A stretch of 64,000 nucleotides of DNA, taken from PALSA-693 sp963702305. GTDB taxonomy: Bacteria > Actinomycetota > Acidimicrobiia > Acidimicrobiales > Palsa-688. Shown in pieces: positions 8,853 to 17,242 of this stretch. The notes under the pieces are model-generated. The model was given only the letters and a program-made list of their open reading frames with translations. It made no database searches and was not told where the DNA came from. A program made the position numbers and the translations under genes. Where the stretch lies: contig CAVPBX010000007.1 of the NCBI GenBank assembly GCA_963702305.1, positions 248,001-312,000 of the forward strand, written 5' to 3'. Numbering within the stretch: the stretch's first letter is position 1; the number at the start of each line of letters is the position of its first letter.

Positions 8853-9445
8853 GGCGCCGGGCGGCGGAGTCGCGCCGGGCCGGCCCGGAAGGCCGCGTCG
8901 AGGGTTTCGGCCGGAAGGGCGGTGAGGGCGACGGGTCCGTGCGGCGGGGCCTCCGGCCCACCCAACCCCCGTTGCCACCATCCCACGTCGTGCCAGGTCT
9001 CGAACTTCCAACCCACCGCTCGGTACACCCCGACCGGGGCAAAGCCCAGTCCTTCGTGCAAGGCGACGCTGGCGGCATTGGGCAGGCTGATCCCAGCCAT
9101 GGCCTGCCGGTAACCCTGGGCGGCCAGTACCTGCAACAAGGCGGTGTACAGCGCCGCCCCGACGCCCCGGCCTCGTGCCGTCGGGGCGAGGTAGATACTG
9201 GTCTCCACCGACCAGTCGTACGCCGGCCGGCCGGAGAAACGGCCGGCGTAGGCGTATCCCTGCACTCCGGTCTCGTCCTCGATCACCAGCCACGGATGGG
9301 CCGGTTGGCGGGTGGTGATGCGCGCGCCCATCTCGGCCACCGAGGGCACTTCCAGCTCGAACGACGTGGCGGACGACTCGATCACCGGGGCGTAGATGGC
9401 GCGGACGACGGCCGCGTCGGTCTCGGCAGCGACGCGGATCTGCAC
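8849..9445 (-). CDS. GNAT family N-acetyltransferase, phosphinothricin-acetyltransferase-like
   Basis: This 198-residue acetyl-CoA-dependent acetyltransferase resembles the Pat/Bar/YncA group: AIYAPVIESSATSFE, then SIYLAPTARGRGVGAALY (acetyl-CoA loop), GISLPNAASVALHEGLGF and the closing GWKFETWHDVGWWQR. Family members acetylate small amines such as methionine derivatives or phosphinothricin, so detoxification is possible but not shown. A C-terminal extension after WWQRGL is Pro/Ala-rich. It is coupled to the downstream DUF1275 gene. Confidence 0.87.
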   Translation of the reverse strand: MQIRVAAETDAAVVRAIYAPVIESSATSFELEVPSVAEMGARITTRQPAHPWLVIEDETGVQGYAYAGRFSGRPAYDWSVETSIYLAPTARGRGVGAALYTALLQVLAAQGYRQAMAGISLPNAASVALHEGLGFAPVGVYRAVGWKFETWHDVGWWQRGLGGPEAPPHGPVALTALPAETLDAAFRAGPARLRRPAP

Positions 9446-9464
9446 CTGCCCATGTTGGCGCGCC

Positions 9465-10133
9465 TTACGGCGCGCTGTCGATGGGACTTCCGAACAGGTG
9501 CCGGCATCGGTCCAAACCGGCGATCTCGGTCGGAGGGAACGTGGCCCGTCGAGCCGTCCATTCCGCCCGGGTGATCTCGAAGTGGATCATCTCCCGGGGC
9601 TGACGGCGCGGCGCCTCGCGACTCCGCCCGTTCTCGCGGTAGCCGATCGACCGCGACACTGAGAGCGACGCCAGGTTGTCGACAAAGGCTCCCGAGCGGG
9701 CCACCTCGGCGCCCAGTCCCTCGAAGGCCAACTGCAGCACGGCGGCGCGCATCTCCTGGCCCAGCCCCCGACCTTGGACCGACCGGGTGAGCCAGGAACC
9801 GGTCGCCACCTCGCGCAGGACGGCGAACTGCGTGGCGAACAGCTCCTGGATCCCGACCGGCTGCCCGGCGAGAAACACCGCGAACGGTAGGTGCCATTCG
9901 TCGACGGCCCAGCCCGCCCGTTGCCCCCACCAGAACTGGGCGGCCCTACGGCGTCGCTCCTCAGGTTCGACATCCGTCCACGGGACGGAGAAGGGCATCA
10001 CGTCGGCGTCGTGGATGCCGGCGTCTACCGCGTCGAGGAGCCCGGCGAAGTCGTCATCGGTGGGAGTTCGGAGGGTCAGCCGCGGCGTCGACAAGGTGAG
10101 ATCGAAGAGCGGCCAGAACGGCGACGGCATCAC
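9465..10133 (-). CDS. GNAT family N-acetyltransferase (RimJ/RimL-like)
   Basis: This 222-residue protein has the Acetyltransf_3 layout: LSTPRLTLRTPTDDDFAGLLDAV at the N-terminus, PFAVFLAGQPVGIQELFA, and TGSWLTRSVQGRGLGQEMRAAVLQLAFE with the QGRGLG acetyl-CoA loop, then the SVSRSIGY strand. This subgroup acetylates protein N-termini, antibiotics or other amines; the substrate here is unknown. The start is GTG at 10133 or the next ATG at 10130. It is the first gene of the minus-strand run down to 7670. Confidence 0.82.
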   Translation of the reverse strand: MMPSPFWPLFDLTLSTPRLTLRTPTDDDFAGLLDAVDAGIHDADVMPFSVPWTDVEPEERRRRAAQFWWGQRAGWAVDEWHLPFAVFLAGQPVGIQELFATQFAVLREVATGSWLTRSVQGRGLGQEMRAAVLQLAFEGLGAEVARSGAFVDNLASLSVSRSIGYRENGRSREAPRRQPREMIHFEITRAEWTARRATFPPTEIAGLDRCRHLFGSPIDSAP

Positions 10134-10218
10134 TCCATCATTGACCGGCGAGGTCCGGGTCGCCCGGTGATTTCGCAGCCCGTAGGCTGACGGCCTCGGA
10201 AAGGGAAGGGGAACTCAC

Positions 10219-10662
10219 ATGGACGACCTGGCGGCGCGGGTGCAGCAACTCGAGGACATGGCAGCCATCCATCAGGTCTTCATCGACTACGGCGCCCACC
10301 TCGACGCCCAGGATTTCGAGGCCTACGCCAGCCTGTTCGCCGAGGATGCGGAGGTACTGCTCGGGCCCATGGGTCGGGCGAAGGGCCGGGACGACATCAA
10401 GGCCTTCATGGCGCGAGCCGCCGGCGGCACCCCGGGCGATTCCTTTCACCTGATCAGCAGCCCCATGGTCACCCTCGACGGCGACACGGCGACAGCCACG
10501 GTGATGTGGACCGTCATCAACCGCGACCCGTCGGGTCACCCCCGGCTCGGGATGATCGGCCACCACCGTGACCAACTGGTGCGCGTGGACGGACGCTGGC
10601 TGTTTCAGCGCCGAGCCGGCTACGTGGACATCCCGTCGAAGATGCCCCAGCGGGAGTCGTAG
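10219..10662 (+). CDS. NTF2-like / SnoaL-like protein
   Basis: This 147-residue protein has a coiled N-terminal helix (DDLAARVQQLEDMAAIHQVFIDYG) followed by the SnoaL_4-type pattern LDAQDFEAYASLFAEDAEVLL and a beta sheet (ATVMWTVINRD, GRWLFQRRAGYVDI). The reaction is unknown. A good ribosome site, GGGAAGGGG, precedes the ATG. It stands alone between divergent and convergent neighbours. Confidence 0.75.
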   Translation: MDDLAARVQQLEDMAAIHQVFIDYGAHLDAQDFEAYASLFAEDAEVLLGPMGRAKGRDDIKAFMARAAGGTPGDSFHLISSPMVTLDGDTATATVMWTVINRDPSGHPRLGMIGHHRDQLVRVDGRWLFQRRAGYVDIPSKMPQRES

Positions 10663-10669
10663 GGGACCG

Positions 10670-11530
10670 TCAGTCGACGATGCGCAACAGCATCGAGGCG
10701 CTGGTGACGGCCCGGTCCTCGTTGCCCTCGTCGTTGAGGGTGAGGCGGACGCCGACGCGGCCGGCGCTGCCGCGAAAGGCCTCGGCGGTGGCGCGGAACG
10801 GGCCCACTTTGCCCCGCGCCGCGAACTGGCAGTGGTAGCTCTCCGCCTGCAGGCGGTCAGTGCCGGCGAGGGCTGACGCAGCCTCGATGGCCGCCGTCTC
10901 GAGCACGATGTGCTGCGGTCCCAGGTGGAGGGCGGCGTCCGGTGAGGCCATCTCCAGGCTGAGCGGGGGCAGCCGCCAGACCCCGTCGGGGCTGCGAGCG
11001 GCGCCGAACACCTGATGCAGGGGTGGCAGGTCCGGGGAGTCCTCGATGGCGATCGGCGGGTTGTCGACCTTCTGGTAGTGGCCGGGCGTCCCGCCGATGG
11101 AGACCCCCATCCCCTCGGAGATCGCCACCACCCGGGCCGGGTCGGCGTCGTCGACGATCAGGGTCCGGCTGAAGCCCATCTGCCGGCCGAGCCGGACGGT
11201 CTCGGGGAATGACCGCAACTTCTGCACGCCGCGGGCGTCGTCGAGAATCTGCATGGAGGCGATGACCGGGTTGGGCACGTACTCGTCGTCGGCCATGCCA
11301 CCCGATTCCGGAGCGAAGATGCACAGCGGGGCCACCAGGATGCCGCCGAGGGCGTTGCGCATGTCGTGACGCAACGCCATGCCCTCGGCGCCTTCGTTGG
11401 TGTCGAGCCCGGCGCTCACTCGGCCCAGGTACCGGTAGCTGAGCAGGCTGGTCCACTTCTTCTCGAAGACGGTCCAGTACTCCTCGGCGGACACCGTGCG
11501 GATGTCGATCGGCTGCTCGGATGTGGTCAC
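10670..11530 (-). CDS. hotdog-fold protein, probable thioesterase-like
   Basis: This 286-residue protein appears to have two hotdog halves. The first has GRVSAGLDTNEGAEGMALRHDMRNALGGILVAPLCIF. The second has LGPQHIVLETAAIEAASALAGTDRLQAESYHCQFAARGKVGPFRATAEA followed by a strand ending MLLRIVD, which recalls PaaI/acyl-CoA thioesterase proteins. No catalytic residues can be assigned with certainty. The GTG at 11530 has GGGAGGA before it; the longer frame to 11617 has none. It could act on an acyl-CoA, but that is inference. Confidence 0.5.
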   Translation of the reverse strand: MTTSEQPIDIRTVSAEEYWTVFEKKWTSLLSYRYLGRVSAGLDTNEGAEGMALRHDMRNALGGILVAPLCIFAPESGGMADDEYVPNPVIASMQILDDARGVQKLRSFPETVRLGRQMGFSRTLIVDDADPARVVAISEGMGVSIGGTPGHYQKVDNPPIAIEDSPDLPPLHQVFGAARSPDGVWRLPPLSLEMASPDAALHLGPQHIVLETAAIEAASALAGTDRLQAESYHCQFAARGKVGPFRATAEAFRGSAGRVGVRLTLNDEGNEDRAVTSASMLLRIVD

Positions 11531-11603
11531 CAGTCCTCCCCCGCGGGCACTGTAGCGCCGGCGACCGCGGGGCCACGCCGGCCGGGCTCGTGAAATTGAA
11601 GCC

Positions 11604-12308
11604 ATGACCGTTGACACCCGGCCCCAGATCGAGGTTCCGGTACCGGCCTTCCTGTTTGACCTGGACGGGACCTTGGTGGACTCCGTCTACCAGCACGTGA
11701 TCGCCTGGCAGGAGGCGCTGGCGGAGTGCGGTGTGCCGCTCTCGGTCTGGCGGATCCACCGCCGGATCGGGATGAGCGGGGGCCTGTTCCTCAACGCCTT
11801 ACAACGCGAGACCGGTGTCGAGCTCGGCGCCGACACCCTCGAACGGCTGTCGTCGTTGCACGCCGAGTACTACCTGCGCCGCGCCGACGGGGTGGTACCA
11901 CTCCCGGGGGCCATCGATCTCCTCGGCTATCTGTACGACCACGAAGTGCCCTTCGGCATCGCCACCAGCGGGTCGCACCGGACGGCGTCGTCGGCGTTCG
12001 AGTTGTTGGGGCTACCCGCCGGCACGGTCGTGGTGACGCGCGACCTGGTGGAGCGGGCCAAACCCGACCCGCACCTGTTCCTGGCGGCGGCCAAGCTGTT
12101 GCACGTCGATCCCCGCCACAGCTTCGTCGTCGGCGACAGTGTCTGGGACCTGCTGGCGGCTCAACGGGCCGGCTCGCTCGGCGTCGGCCTGCTGTCTGGC
12201 GGTTACGGGCGGGCCGAGCTGCAGGGAGCCGGGGCCTACCGGGTCTACGCCGATCCGGCGGACATGCTCGACCATTTGGAGGAAGTCGGCGTCCGTCCCG
12301 CCAGCTAG
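11604..12308 (+). CDS. HAD family hydrolase (beta-phosphoglucomutase/phosphatase-like)
   Basis: This 234-residue HAD phosphatase has motif I FLFDLDGTLVDS (the two catalytic aspartates), a helical cap (VIAWQEALAECGVPLSVWRIHRRIGMSGG), motif II GIATSGS, the motif III lysine in LVERAKPDPHLFLAA and motif IV VVGDSVWDLLAAQRAGSLGVGLLSGGYG. These assign it to subclass I, the PGP/beta-PGM type. The substrate is a phosphomonoester that cannot be named. It converges with the MMPL transporter gene only 6 nt away. Confidence 0.88.
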   Translation: MTVDTRPQIEVPVPAFLFDLDGTLVDSVYQHVIAWQEALAECGVPLSVWRIHRRIGMSGGLFLNALQRETGVELGADTLERLSSLHAEYYLRRADGVVPLPGAIDLLGYLYDHEVPFGIATSGSHRTASSAFELLGLPAGTVVVTRDLVERAKPDPHLFLAAAKLLHVDPRHSFVVGDSVWDLLAAQRAGSLGVGLLSGGYGRAELQGAGAYRVYADPADMLDHLEEVGVRPAS

Positions 12309-12314
12309 GCGCAC

Positions 12315-14528
12315 CTACCCGTCGCCGGTGGAGGCGGCGGCCCCGACCAGGACTCGCTCGGCGAGGTCGTGCTCGAGCCGCTTCCCTTCGATGTCGGGGT
12401 CGGGGATGTACTTCTCGAACCACGGCGGGTGGTACCAGAGCTTGGACCGGACGATGGCCATGACGGCCGGTACCAGCGTGAGGCGCACGACGAAGGCGTC
12501 GAGGAAGACGCCGGCGGCGAAGCTGAAGCCGATGGCCTTGATGGTCGGATCGTGGCTGAACATGAAGGCCACGAAGATGGAGAACATGATCAGCGCGGCC
12601 GCGGTCACCACCCGGACGGACACCCCGGTGCCGCGTTCCACGGCGCGGCGGGCGTCGCCGTTTTTGGTGTACTCCTCCTTGATGCGCGACACGACGAACA
12701 CTTCGTAGTCGCTGGACAGCCCGAAGATGATGGCCAGCATGATGATGGGCAGGAAGCTGATCGTCTCCGACGGCGTGATGCCGAAGAGCTGCCGGCCCCA
12801 ACCCCACTGGAACATGGCCACCTGGGCGCCGAGGGCCGCGGCCATCGAGAGGAGGAAGCCCAGGATCGACTTGATCGGCACCAGGATGGTCCGGAAGGCG
12901 AACGTCAGCAGGATGAACGCCAGCCCGACGACGACGATGAGGAAGATCGGCAGGGCGGTGGACAGCTTGGCTGACACGTCGATGTTGGACGCCGTGGTCC
13001 CGCCAACGAGGATGTGCGCGCCGGTCTGACCTTCGATGGCGGCCCGATCGTGGCGCAGGGTGTGCACCAGCTGCGCGGTGGCCGAGTCATTGGGCCCCGA
13101 CTTGGGAGTCAATTTGATCAGCGAGATGCCGTTCTGGGCGGCGACAGGGGTTACCTGCGCCACGTCGGGCAGCTTGGCGAGGGTCCCGGCGATCTGCTGG
13201 GTGACCGCAGGGCTGTTGACGTTCTCCGCCACGATCAACAGGGGACCGTTGAAGCCGGCGCCAAAGGCCTGGGTGGTGAGGTCGTAGGCCTGGCGCTCAG
13301 TGGTGCTCTTAGCCTGCGAAGCCGCGCCGGGCAGGCCCAAGTGGGTCTTGGTGGCCGGAATCGCCAGCACCCCGAGCACGGCGACGCCGGCGATCAGGAC
13401 GGCGATCCGGTTGCGCACGACGAACCGGGCCCAGCCGGCGCCGGTCGTTCCGTCGGGTTCGGCAGCCGACCGCCGGGCCACCCGCTCGGCGCGAGCGCCC
13501 AGGATCGGCAGCCCGGTGAACCTGGCCACCTGGGTGCCGGCGAAGCCCAGCATCGCCGGCACCAGGGTCAGGGCGATCAGCAGGGCGACCGCGACCGAAG
13601 CCGCGGCGGCCAGACCCATGACGGTGAGGAACGGGATGCCGACGACGCTCAGGCCGCACAGGGCGATCATCACGGTGAGGGCGGCGAAGACGACCGAGCT
13701 ACCGGCCGTGCCCATGGCCAAGGGCACCGACTCCTCCGGAGTCATGCCGTTGAGGAGGTTGGTGCGATGTCGCGACAGGATGAACAGGCCGTAGTCGATG
13801 CCACACGAAAGGCCGAGCATCAGCGCCACCGTCGTCGACGCGGACGCAATCGTCAGGACGGACGCCAGCGCGGTGATGCCCATCAGGGTGGTGACCACAC
13901 CGATGATGGCACCGAGGATGGGCATGCCCGCGGCCGCGAAGGCGCCGAAGGTGACCATCAGGATCAAGAAGGCGATGATCAACCCGACCAGCTCGGGGGT
14001 CTCGTTGATCGCCTGACGCCAACCCGGATAGACGCTGCCGTTGTAGACGACCTGCACGCCATCGGCCTGCACCGGTTGCATGGCGTTCTTGACCGCCTGC
14101 AGGTTGGCGTCTTTGACGTCAGTGGGCTTCGCCGACCACTGCACCTGACCGAGCGCGACCTGGCCGCTCGGGGCCACCAGCCTGCCTTGGAACGGATCGG
14201 TGACCGACGACACCTGCGGTATCGACCCGAGCCTGGCCATCGCGGTCTCGATGGCTGCCCTCGCGGCGGGATCGGTGACCTTCCCGTGGCCGTTGGTGGT
14301 GGCGAACACGATCGTGCTCTGGCCACCGCTGAACGCCGGAAGCTCGGCGGACAGGACGTTGGCGGCGTTCTGGGCCTCGGTGCCCGGGATGGTGAAGTTG
14401 TCGTTGGTCTTACCGCCACTGGCCTGGGCCGCGACGATGGCGCCGATCGCGGCGATCAGCCAGATCGCCAGGACCGCTCGCCGGCGCCGGAACGCAAAAT
14501 GGGCGAGGCGGTACAGATAGCTGGACAT
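12315..14528 (-). CDS. MMPL family RND transporter
   Basis: This 737-residue inner-membrane exporter has two repeats of six membrane segments, each with a large external loop. An N-terminal LAHFAFRRRRAVLAIWLIAAIGAIVA helix is followed by the periplasmic region with NAANVLSAELPAFSGGQSTIVFAT. Later come GIDYGLFILSRHR and, in the second half, GLSSDYEVFVVSRIKEEY, which are the MMPL signatures with conserved Asp-Tyr pairs for proton coupling. The family exports lipids or drugs. A divergent TetR gene with repeated operators lies upstream, so repression by that TetR is likely. The ATG at 14528 was preferred to the longer frame. Confidence 0.9.
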   Translation of the reverse strand: MSSYLYRLAHFAFRRRRAVLAIWLIAAIGAIVAAQASGGKTNDNFTIPGTEAQNAANVLSAELPAFSGGQSTIVFATTNGHGKVTDPAARAAIETAMARLGSIPQVSSVTDPFQGRLVAPSGQVALGQVQWSAKPTDVKDANLQAVKNAMQPVQADGVQVVYNGSVYPGWRQAINETPELVGLIIAFLILMVTFGAFAAAGMPILGAIIGVVTTLMGITALASVLTIASASTTVALMLGLSCGIDYGLFILSRHRTNLLNGMTPEESVPLAMGTAGSSVVFAALTVMIALCGLSVVGIPFLTVMGLAAAASVAVALLIALTLVPAMLGFAGTQVARFTGLPILGARAERVARRSAAEPDGTTGAGWARFVVRNRIAVLIAGVAVLGVLAIPATKTHLGLPGAASQAKSTTERQAYDLTTQAFGAGFNGPLLIVAENVNSPAVTQQIAGTLAKLPDVAQVTPVAAQNGISLIKLTPKSGPNDSATAQLVHTLRHDRAAIEGQTGAHILVGGTTASNIDVSAKLSTALPIFLIVVVGLAFILLTFAFRTILVPIKSILGFLLSMAAALGAQVAMFQWGWGRQLFGITPSETISFLPIIMLAIIFGLSSDYEVFVVSRIKEEYTKNGDARRAVERGTGVSVRVVTAAALIMFSIFVAFMFSHDPTIKAIGFSFAAGVFLDAFVVRLTLVPAVMAIVRSKLWYHPPWFEKYIPDPDIEGKRLEHDLAERVLVGAAASTGDG

Positions 14529-14595
14529 GAGTACGTCTCCGCAGTCGGGGGGCAGTCGGGGGGGACAGCGAACGCCGCCGCCCACCCTAGACGTT

Positions 14596-14673
14596 CGCTA
14601 GCCGCTCGTCAAGTGAGTCGCTAGCCGCGTGTACGGTGACTCACTTGACGGCAAGCCAGTGACTCACTTGCCG
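14596..14673. promoter_or_regulatory. candidate TetR operator array between mmpL and tetR
   Basis: A perfect inverted repeat with 13-nt arms CGTCAAGTGAGTC (14607-14619) and GACTCACTTGACG (14638-14650) lies here. A third copy of GTGACTCACTTG occurs at 14659-14670, exactly 23 nt after the copy at 14636. CGCTAGCCG also occurs twice (14596 and 14619), again 23 nt apart. Repeated half-sites in a divergent TetR/exporter gap are what TetR operators look like. The assignment to this TetR is inference. Confidence 0.65.
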
Positions 14674-14703
14674 CAGCTTGTATGCTGCCCTGCCGTCCCC
14701 AAT

Positions 14704-14751
14704 CAGAACGGTCCATAGGCAGAACGGTCCATAGGCAGAACGGTCCATACA
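14704..14751 (+). repeat. three tandem 16-nt repeats upstream of tetR
   Basis: The unit CAGAACGGTCCATAGG occurs three times without gaps at 14704-14719, 14720-14735 and 14736-14751; the last copy ends CA instead of GG. It runs up to the ribosome site (AAGGGAG) of the TetR gene, so it lies in the 5' leader or promoter. It could be an additional regulator site or a replication-slippage repeat. Confidence 0.85.
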
Positions 14752-14764
14752 AGGGAGCACATCG

Positions 14765-15334
14765 ATGGTGACGCCGGTCAGGGGCATGTCAACCCGCACC
14801 GTGCAGGCGGAGCAGACCAAGCAGCAGATCCTGGACACCGCGCAACGGTTGTTCGCCGAGCTCGGCTACGACGCCACCTCCCTGCAAATGATCGCCGACC
14901 AAATGGGACTGACCAAGGCCGCGGTCTACTACCACTTCCGGGCCAAGAGCGATCTCCTGCACGCCGCCATGCTGCCCGGGATAGAGCGGATCAGAACCCT
15001 CCTGGACGAGGCCGTAGCCATACGGAGCCGGCGGGCCCGGCTGGAGCACCTCGTCGACGGCTTCGTCGACTTCCTCGTCGAGAACCGCGACTACGCGGTT
15101 ATGGCCACCACTGATCCGGCCGCCAAACGCCACAAACTCGACGACGACTCGGTGGCGATGCACCAGCAGGCCCTCACCCTCCTCTTCGGCGACCACCCGA
15201 CTGGCGCCGAGCGCCTCGCGTACGGCACGGCGTTCGGGATCCTCGAGAGCCTGCCGGATCTCGTTGACCTCAGCGACGACGAACTCCGCGACGCCCTACG
15301 GACGACCATGCTCCGGATCCTGCGGGTCCCCTGA
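14765..15334 (+). CDS. TetR/AcrR family transcriptional regulator
   Basis: This 189-residue repressor has an N-terminal helix-turn-helix: TKQQILDTAQRLFAELGYDATSLQMIADQMGLTKAAVYYHFRAKSDLL. The ligand-binding domain follows and is not diagnostic. It lies divergent to the MMPL exporter with inverted repeats between them, so it probably represses mmpL and itself until a substrate binds (inference). Start ATG with AAGGGAG 7 nt upstream. Confidence 0.9.
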   Translation: MVTPVRGMSTRTVQAEQTKQQILDTAQRLFAELGYDATSLQMIADQMGLTKAAVYYHFRAKSDLLHAAMLPGIERIRTLLDEAVAIRSRRARLEHLVDGFVDFLVENRDYAVMATTDPAAKRHKLDDDSVAMHQQALTLLFGDHPTGAERLAYGTAFGILESLPDLVDLSDDELRDALRTTMLRILRVP

Positions 15335-15438
15335 GCAGGACTTCCCGCCTCGCAAGCATCCGGATCTGGAGTAACCGGTCGAGTAGCTTCCTGAGGCGAG
15401 GGGACAGATCGAGACGGGACCCCGAGTAAGAAGCCGGA

Positions 15439-16521
15439 GTGAGAAGTGGCGTATGGATGATGTCGAGTTTTTTGGCGGCACTTAGCCAACGGGTGCGTCG
15501 CCGTATCCGACGCATCCGCCGTCCAGCACCACCCACACCCGTGCCCGCCGCGGGTCTGGCGACGGAGTCCGATCTCCAGGGCTGTTATCGGCTCCTCCTG
15601 GGGAGGGAGCCGGACCCCGACGGACTCGCGTACTGGGGTCCGGCGGTTGGCCGAATGCAGGTCGATGAGCTGGTAGGCGGGATCGTCGACTCCCGGGAAT
15701 TCCATGTCGGAAATCTCTATCGGCGGATTACCGAGAGTGCTGATCGACCGTCGCGTCGGGAGGGGCGGGCGGCGACCCGGGTCGACCTCCCCGACCGTGT
15801 CCAATTTTTGGACCCCGACGATCCCTTTGTCAGTAAACCGATCATCGAGACGGGAAGCTATGAGCCGCACCTCACCCGGGCGATAGCGGAGGAGTTGCAG
15901 AACGGCGCGACGTTCATCGACGTTGGCGCGAACTTGGGATGGTTCGCGCTGCTCGCGGCGACCTGCGTGGGACCGAGCGGATTCGTCTTGGCCGTAGAGG
16001 CGGACCCGTCGAACGCGGAGTTGCTGTGTCGGAGTTCTCGAGAGAGTGGATTCCGCAACGTCGTCGTGCTACCGATCGCCGTAAGCGACGCGGCGGGCCT
16101 GATGGTCCTGCAAAGCACTGGAGGAAGTAACGCGGCCGTATTCGCCGCGGACGGTCCGTCTGCGCCCGGAGATCGCCTGACCACCTGTATTCCGTTGGAC
16201 GCCTTGTCGGGATTACTTGATCGCCTAGACGTCATGAAGGTGGATGTCGAGGGGGCCGAACTCCTCGTACTCCGCGGCGCCACAAACCTCATTCGGCACT
16301 ATCGACCACGCATATTCTTGGAGTACAGCCCTGGGATGCTGGAGCGCCTGCCGGGATCGACGGTCGACGGCCTGGAGACACTCCTCACCGATATCGACTA
16401 TGCCATCGACGTCGTCGCCTTCGACGGCACCCTGGTGCGGGTCGCGTCATTAAAGGAGGCGACTGCACACCTCAAGGCCCAACAACGTGATCACATCGAC
16501 CTGAAAGTGTCGCCTCGGTGA
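15439..16521 (+). CDS. FkbM family methyltransferase with DUF4214-like N-terminus
   Basis: This is a SAM-dependent methyltransferase of up to 360 residues. After a basic N-terminus, a DUF4214-like segment (CYRLLLGREPDPDGLAYW) precedes the FkbM domain: FIDVGANLGWFALLAA (SAM motif I, near residue 157), LAVEADPSNAELL, and VMKVDVEGAELLVLRGA (near residue 265). FkbM enzymes O-methylate sugars or polyketides. The start is uncertain: GTG 15439, ATG 15457 and ATG 15460 are all in frame and none has a clear ribosome site. A paralogue with the same architecture lies at 42419-43489. Confidence 0.82.
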   Translation: MRSGVWMMSSFLAALSQRVRRRIRRIRRPAPPTPVPAAGLATESDLQGCYRLLLGREPDPDGLAYWGPAVGRMQVDELVGGIVDSREFHVGNLYRRITESADRPSRREGRAATRVDLPDRVQFLDPDDPFVSKPIIETGSYEPHLTRAIAEELQNGATFIDVGANLGWFALLAATCVGPSGFVLAVEADPSNAELLCRSSRESGFRNVVVLPIAVSDAAGLMVLQSTGGSNAAVFAADGPSAPGDRLTTCIPLDALSGLLDRLDVMKVDVEGAELLVLRGATNLIRHYRPRIFLEYSPGMLERLPGSTVDGLETLLTDIDYAIDVVAFDGTLVRVASLKEATAHLKAQQRDHIDLKVSPR

Positions 16522-16544
16522 TGGCGCTCGCGCGGGCGGCATGG

Positions 16545-16932
16545 TCAGACGGGTGCGATCCGAACGTCGTTGTCGGTGCTCCGGGCGAGCGCACGTAGAT
16601 CCCCTGGATCACTAGAGAGCACAGTTGCCCCGCCCGCTTCGTCGGCGGTGGCGACCACGATCGCGTCGACAGCGGATGGCGCGGCGCCGCGATGTGGTCT
16701 TGGCCCTCAACCGGGCCGCTGATCGAGCCAGCACCTCATCGACTGGGCGTATATCACAGGTTCGCAGCAGCCGATTCTCGGCGTAGTCACGGCGGTGGTC
16801 GCCCGTGAGTGCCTCTGTGAGTACGACCGAAGGCACGATGGCCGGCCATTCGCCCCGGCGTCGCAGTTCGCTTAGGCGGGCTCGATCTCCTGCCAGCATT
16901 GTCAATCCGTGGGGGTCAAGGACTACGGTCAC
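16545..16932 (-). CDS. PIN-domain (VapC-like) toxin, frameshifted
   Basis: The first frame (GTG at 16932) reads VTVVLDPHGLTMLAGDRARL, then VPSVVLTEALTGDHRRDYAENRLL and RSAARLRAKTTSRR. It then leaves the PIN pattern. One base further on, the other frame continues AAPSAVDAIVVATADEAGG, ATVLSSDPGDLRAL and ends at the stop 16545-16547. The two parts together give a PIN ribonuclease of about 129 residues with its acidic residues (VLDPHG, SAVDAIV, SSDPGDL). The shift, net +1, lies near 16685. The GTG overlaps the antitoxin stop (GTGA), the usual toxin-antitoxin layout. It is either inactivated or a sequencing error. Confidence 0.7.
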
Positions 16933-17186
16933 GCCGAACGGCGGCGAGGTGAAGACCCGAAGGCCTTGTCGGCCCACGCGGCGGCCTCGGTCCGCTCCGC
17001 TTCGCTGATCGGACCGAGCTCCGCGTCGAGTTCGGCAAGGTAGGCGTCGAGTTCGGCGATCTTGGCCAAGCGGGCCAGTTCCGAAGCGATTGCGTGCTGG
17101 GCGATTTGGGAAACGTTGAGTCCGGCGCGCTTGGCCTGATCATAGAGATCGTCCGGCATGGTGATGTTCACTCTGGCCATGCGCAT
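16929..17186 (-). CDS. type II antitoxin, CcdA/VapB-like
   Basis: This is a small protein of about 85 residues. It begins MRMARVNITMPDDLYDQAKRAGLNVSQIAQHAI, a ribbon-helix-helix pattern, followed by an acidic helix (LAKIAELDAYLAELDAELG). Such antitoxins bind their own promoter and neutralise the toxin with the C-terminal part. The start is ATG 17186 or the next ATG at 17180; the frame open to 17228 is longer than needed. The downstream toxin overlaps by 4 nt and is frameshifted. Confidence 0.75.
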   Translation of the reverse strand: MRMARVNITMPDDLYDQAKRAGLNVSQIAQHAIASELARLAKIAELDAYLAELDAELGPISEAERTEAAAWADKAFGSSPRRRSA

Positions 17187-17242
17187 ATGATACACACCAG
17201 GGAGGCGTGCCCGCCATGCCTGCGACATCAGCAGAATGGCTC

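Noticed and set aside
8849..9445. Dedicated phosphinothricin resistance gene
   Set aside because: The family includes many housekeeping acetyltransferases; nothing in the context points to this herbicide.
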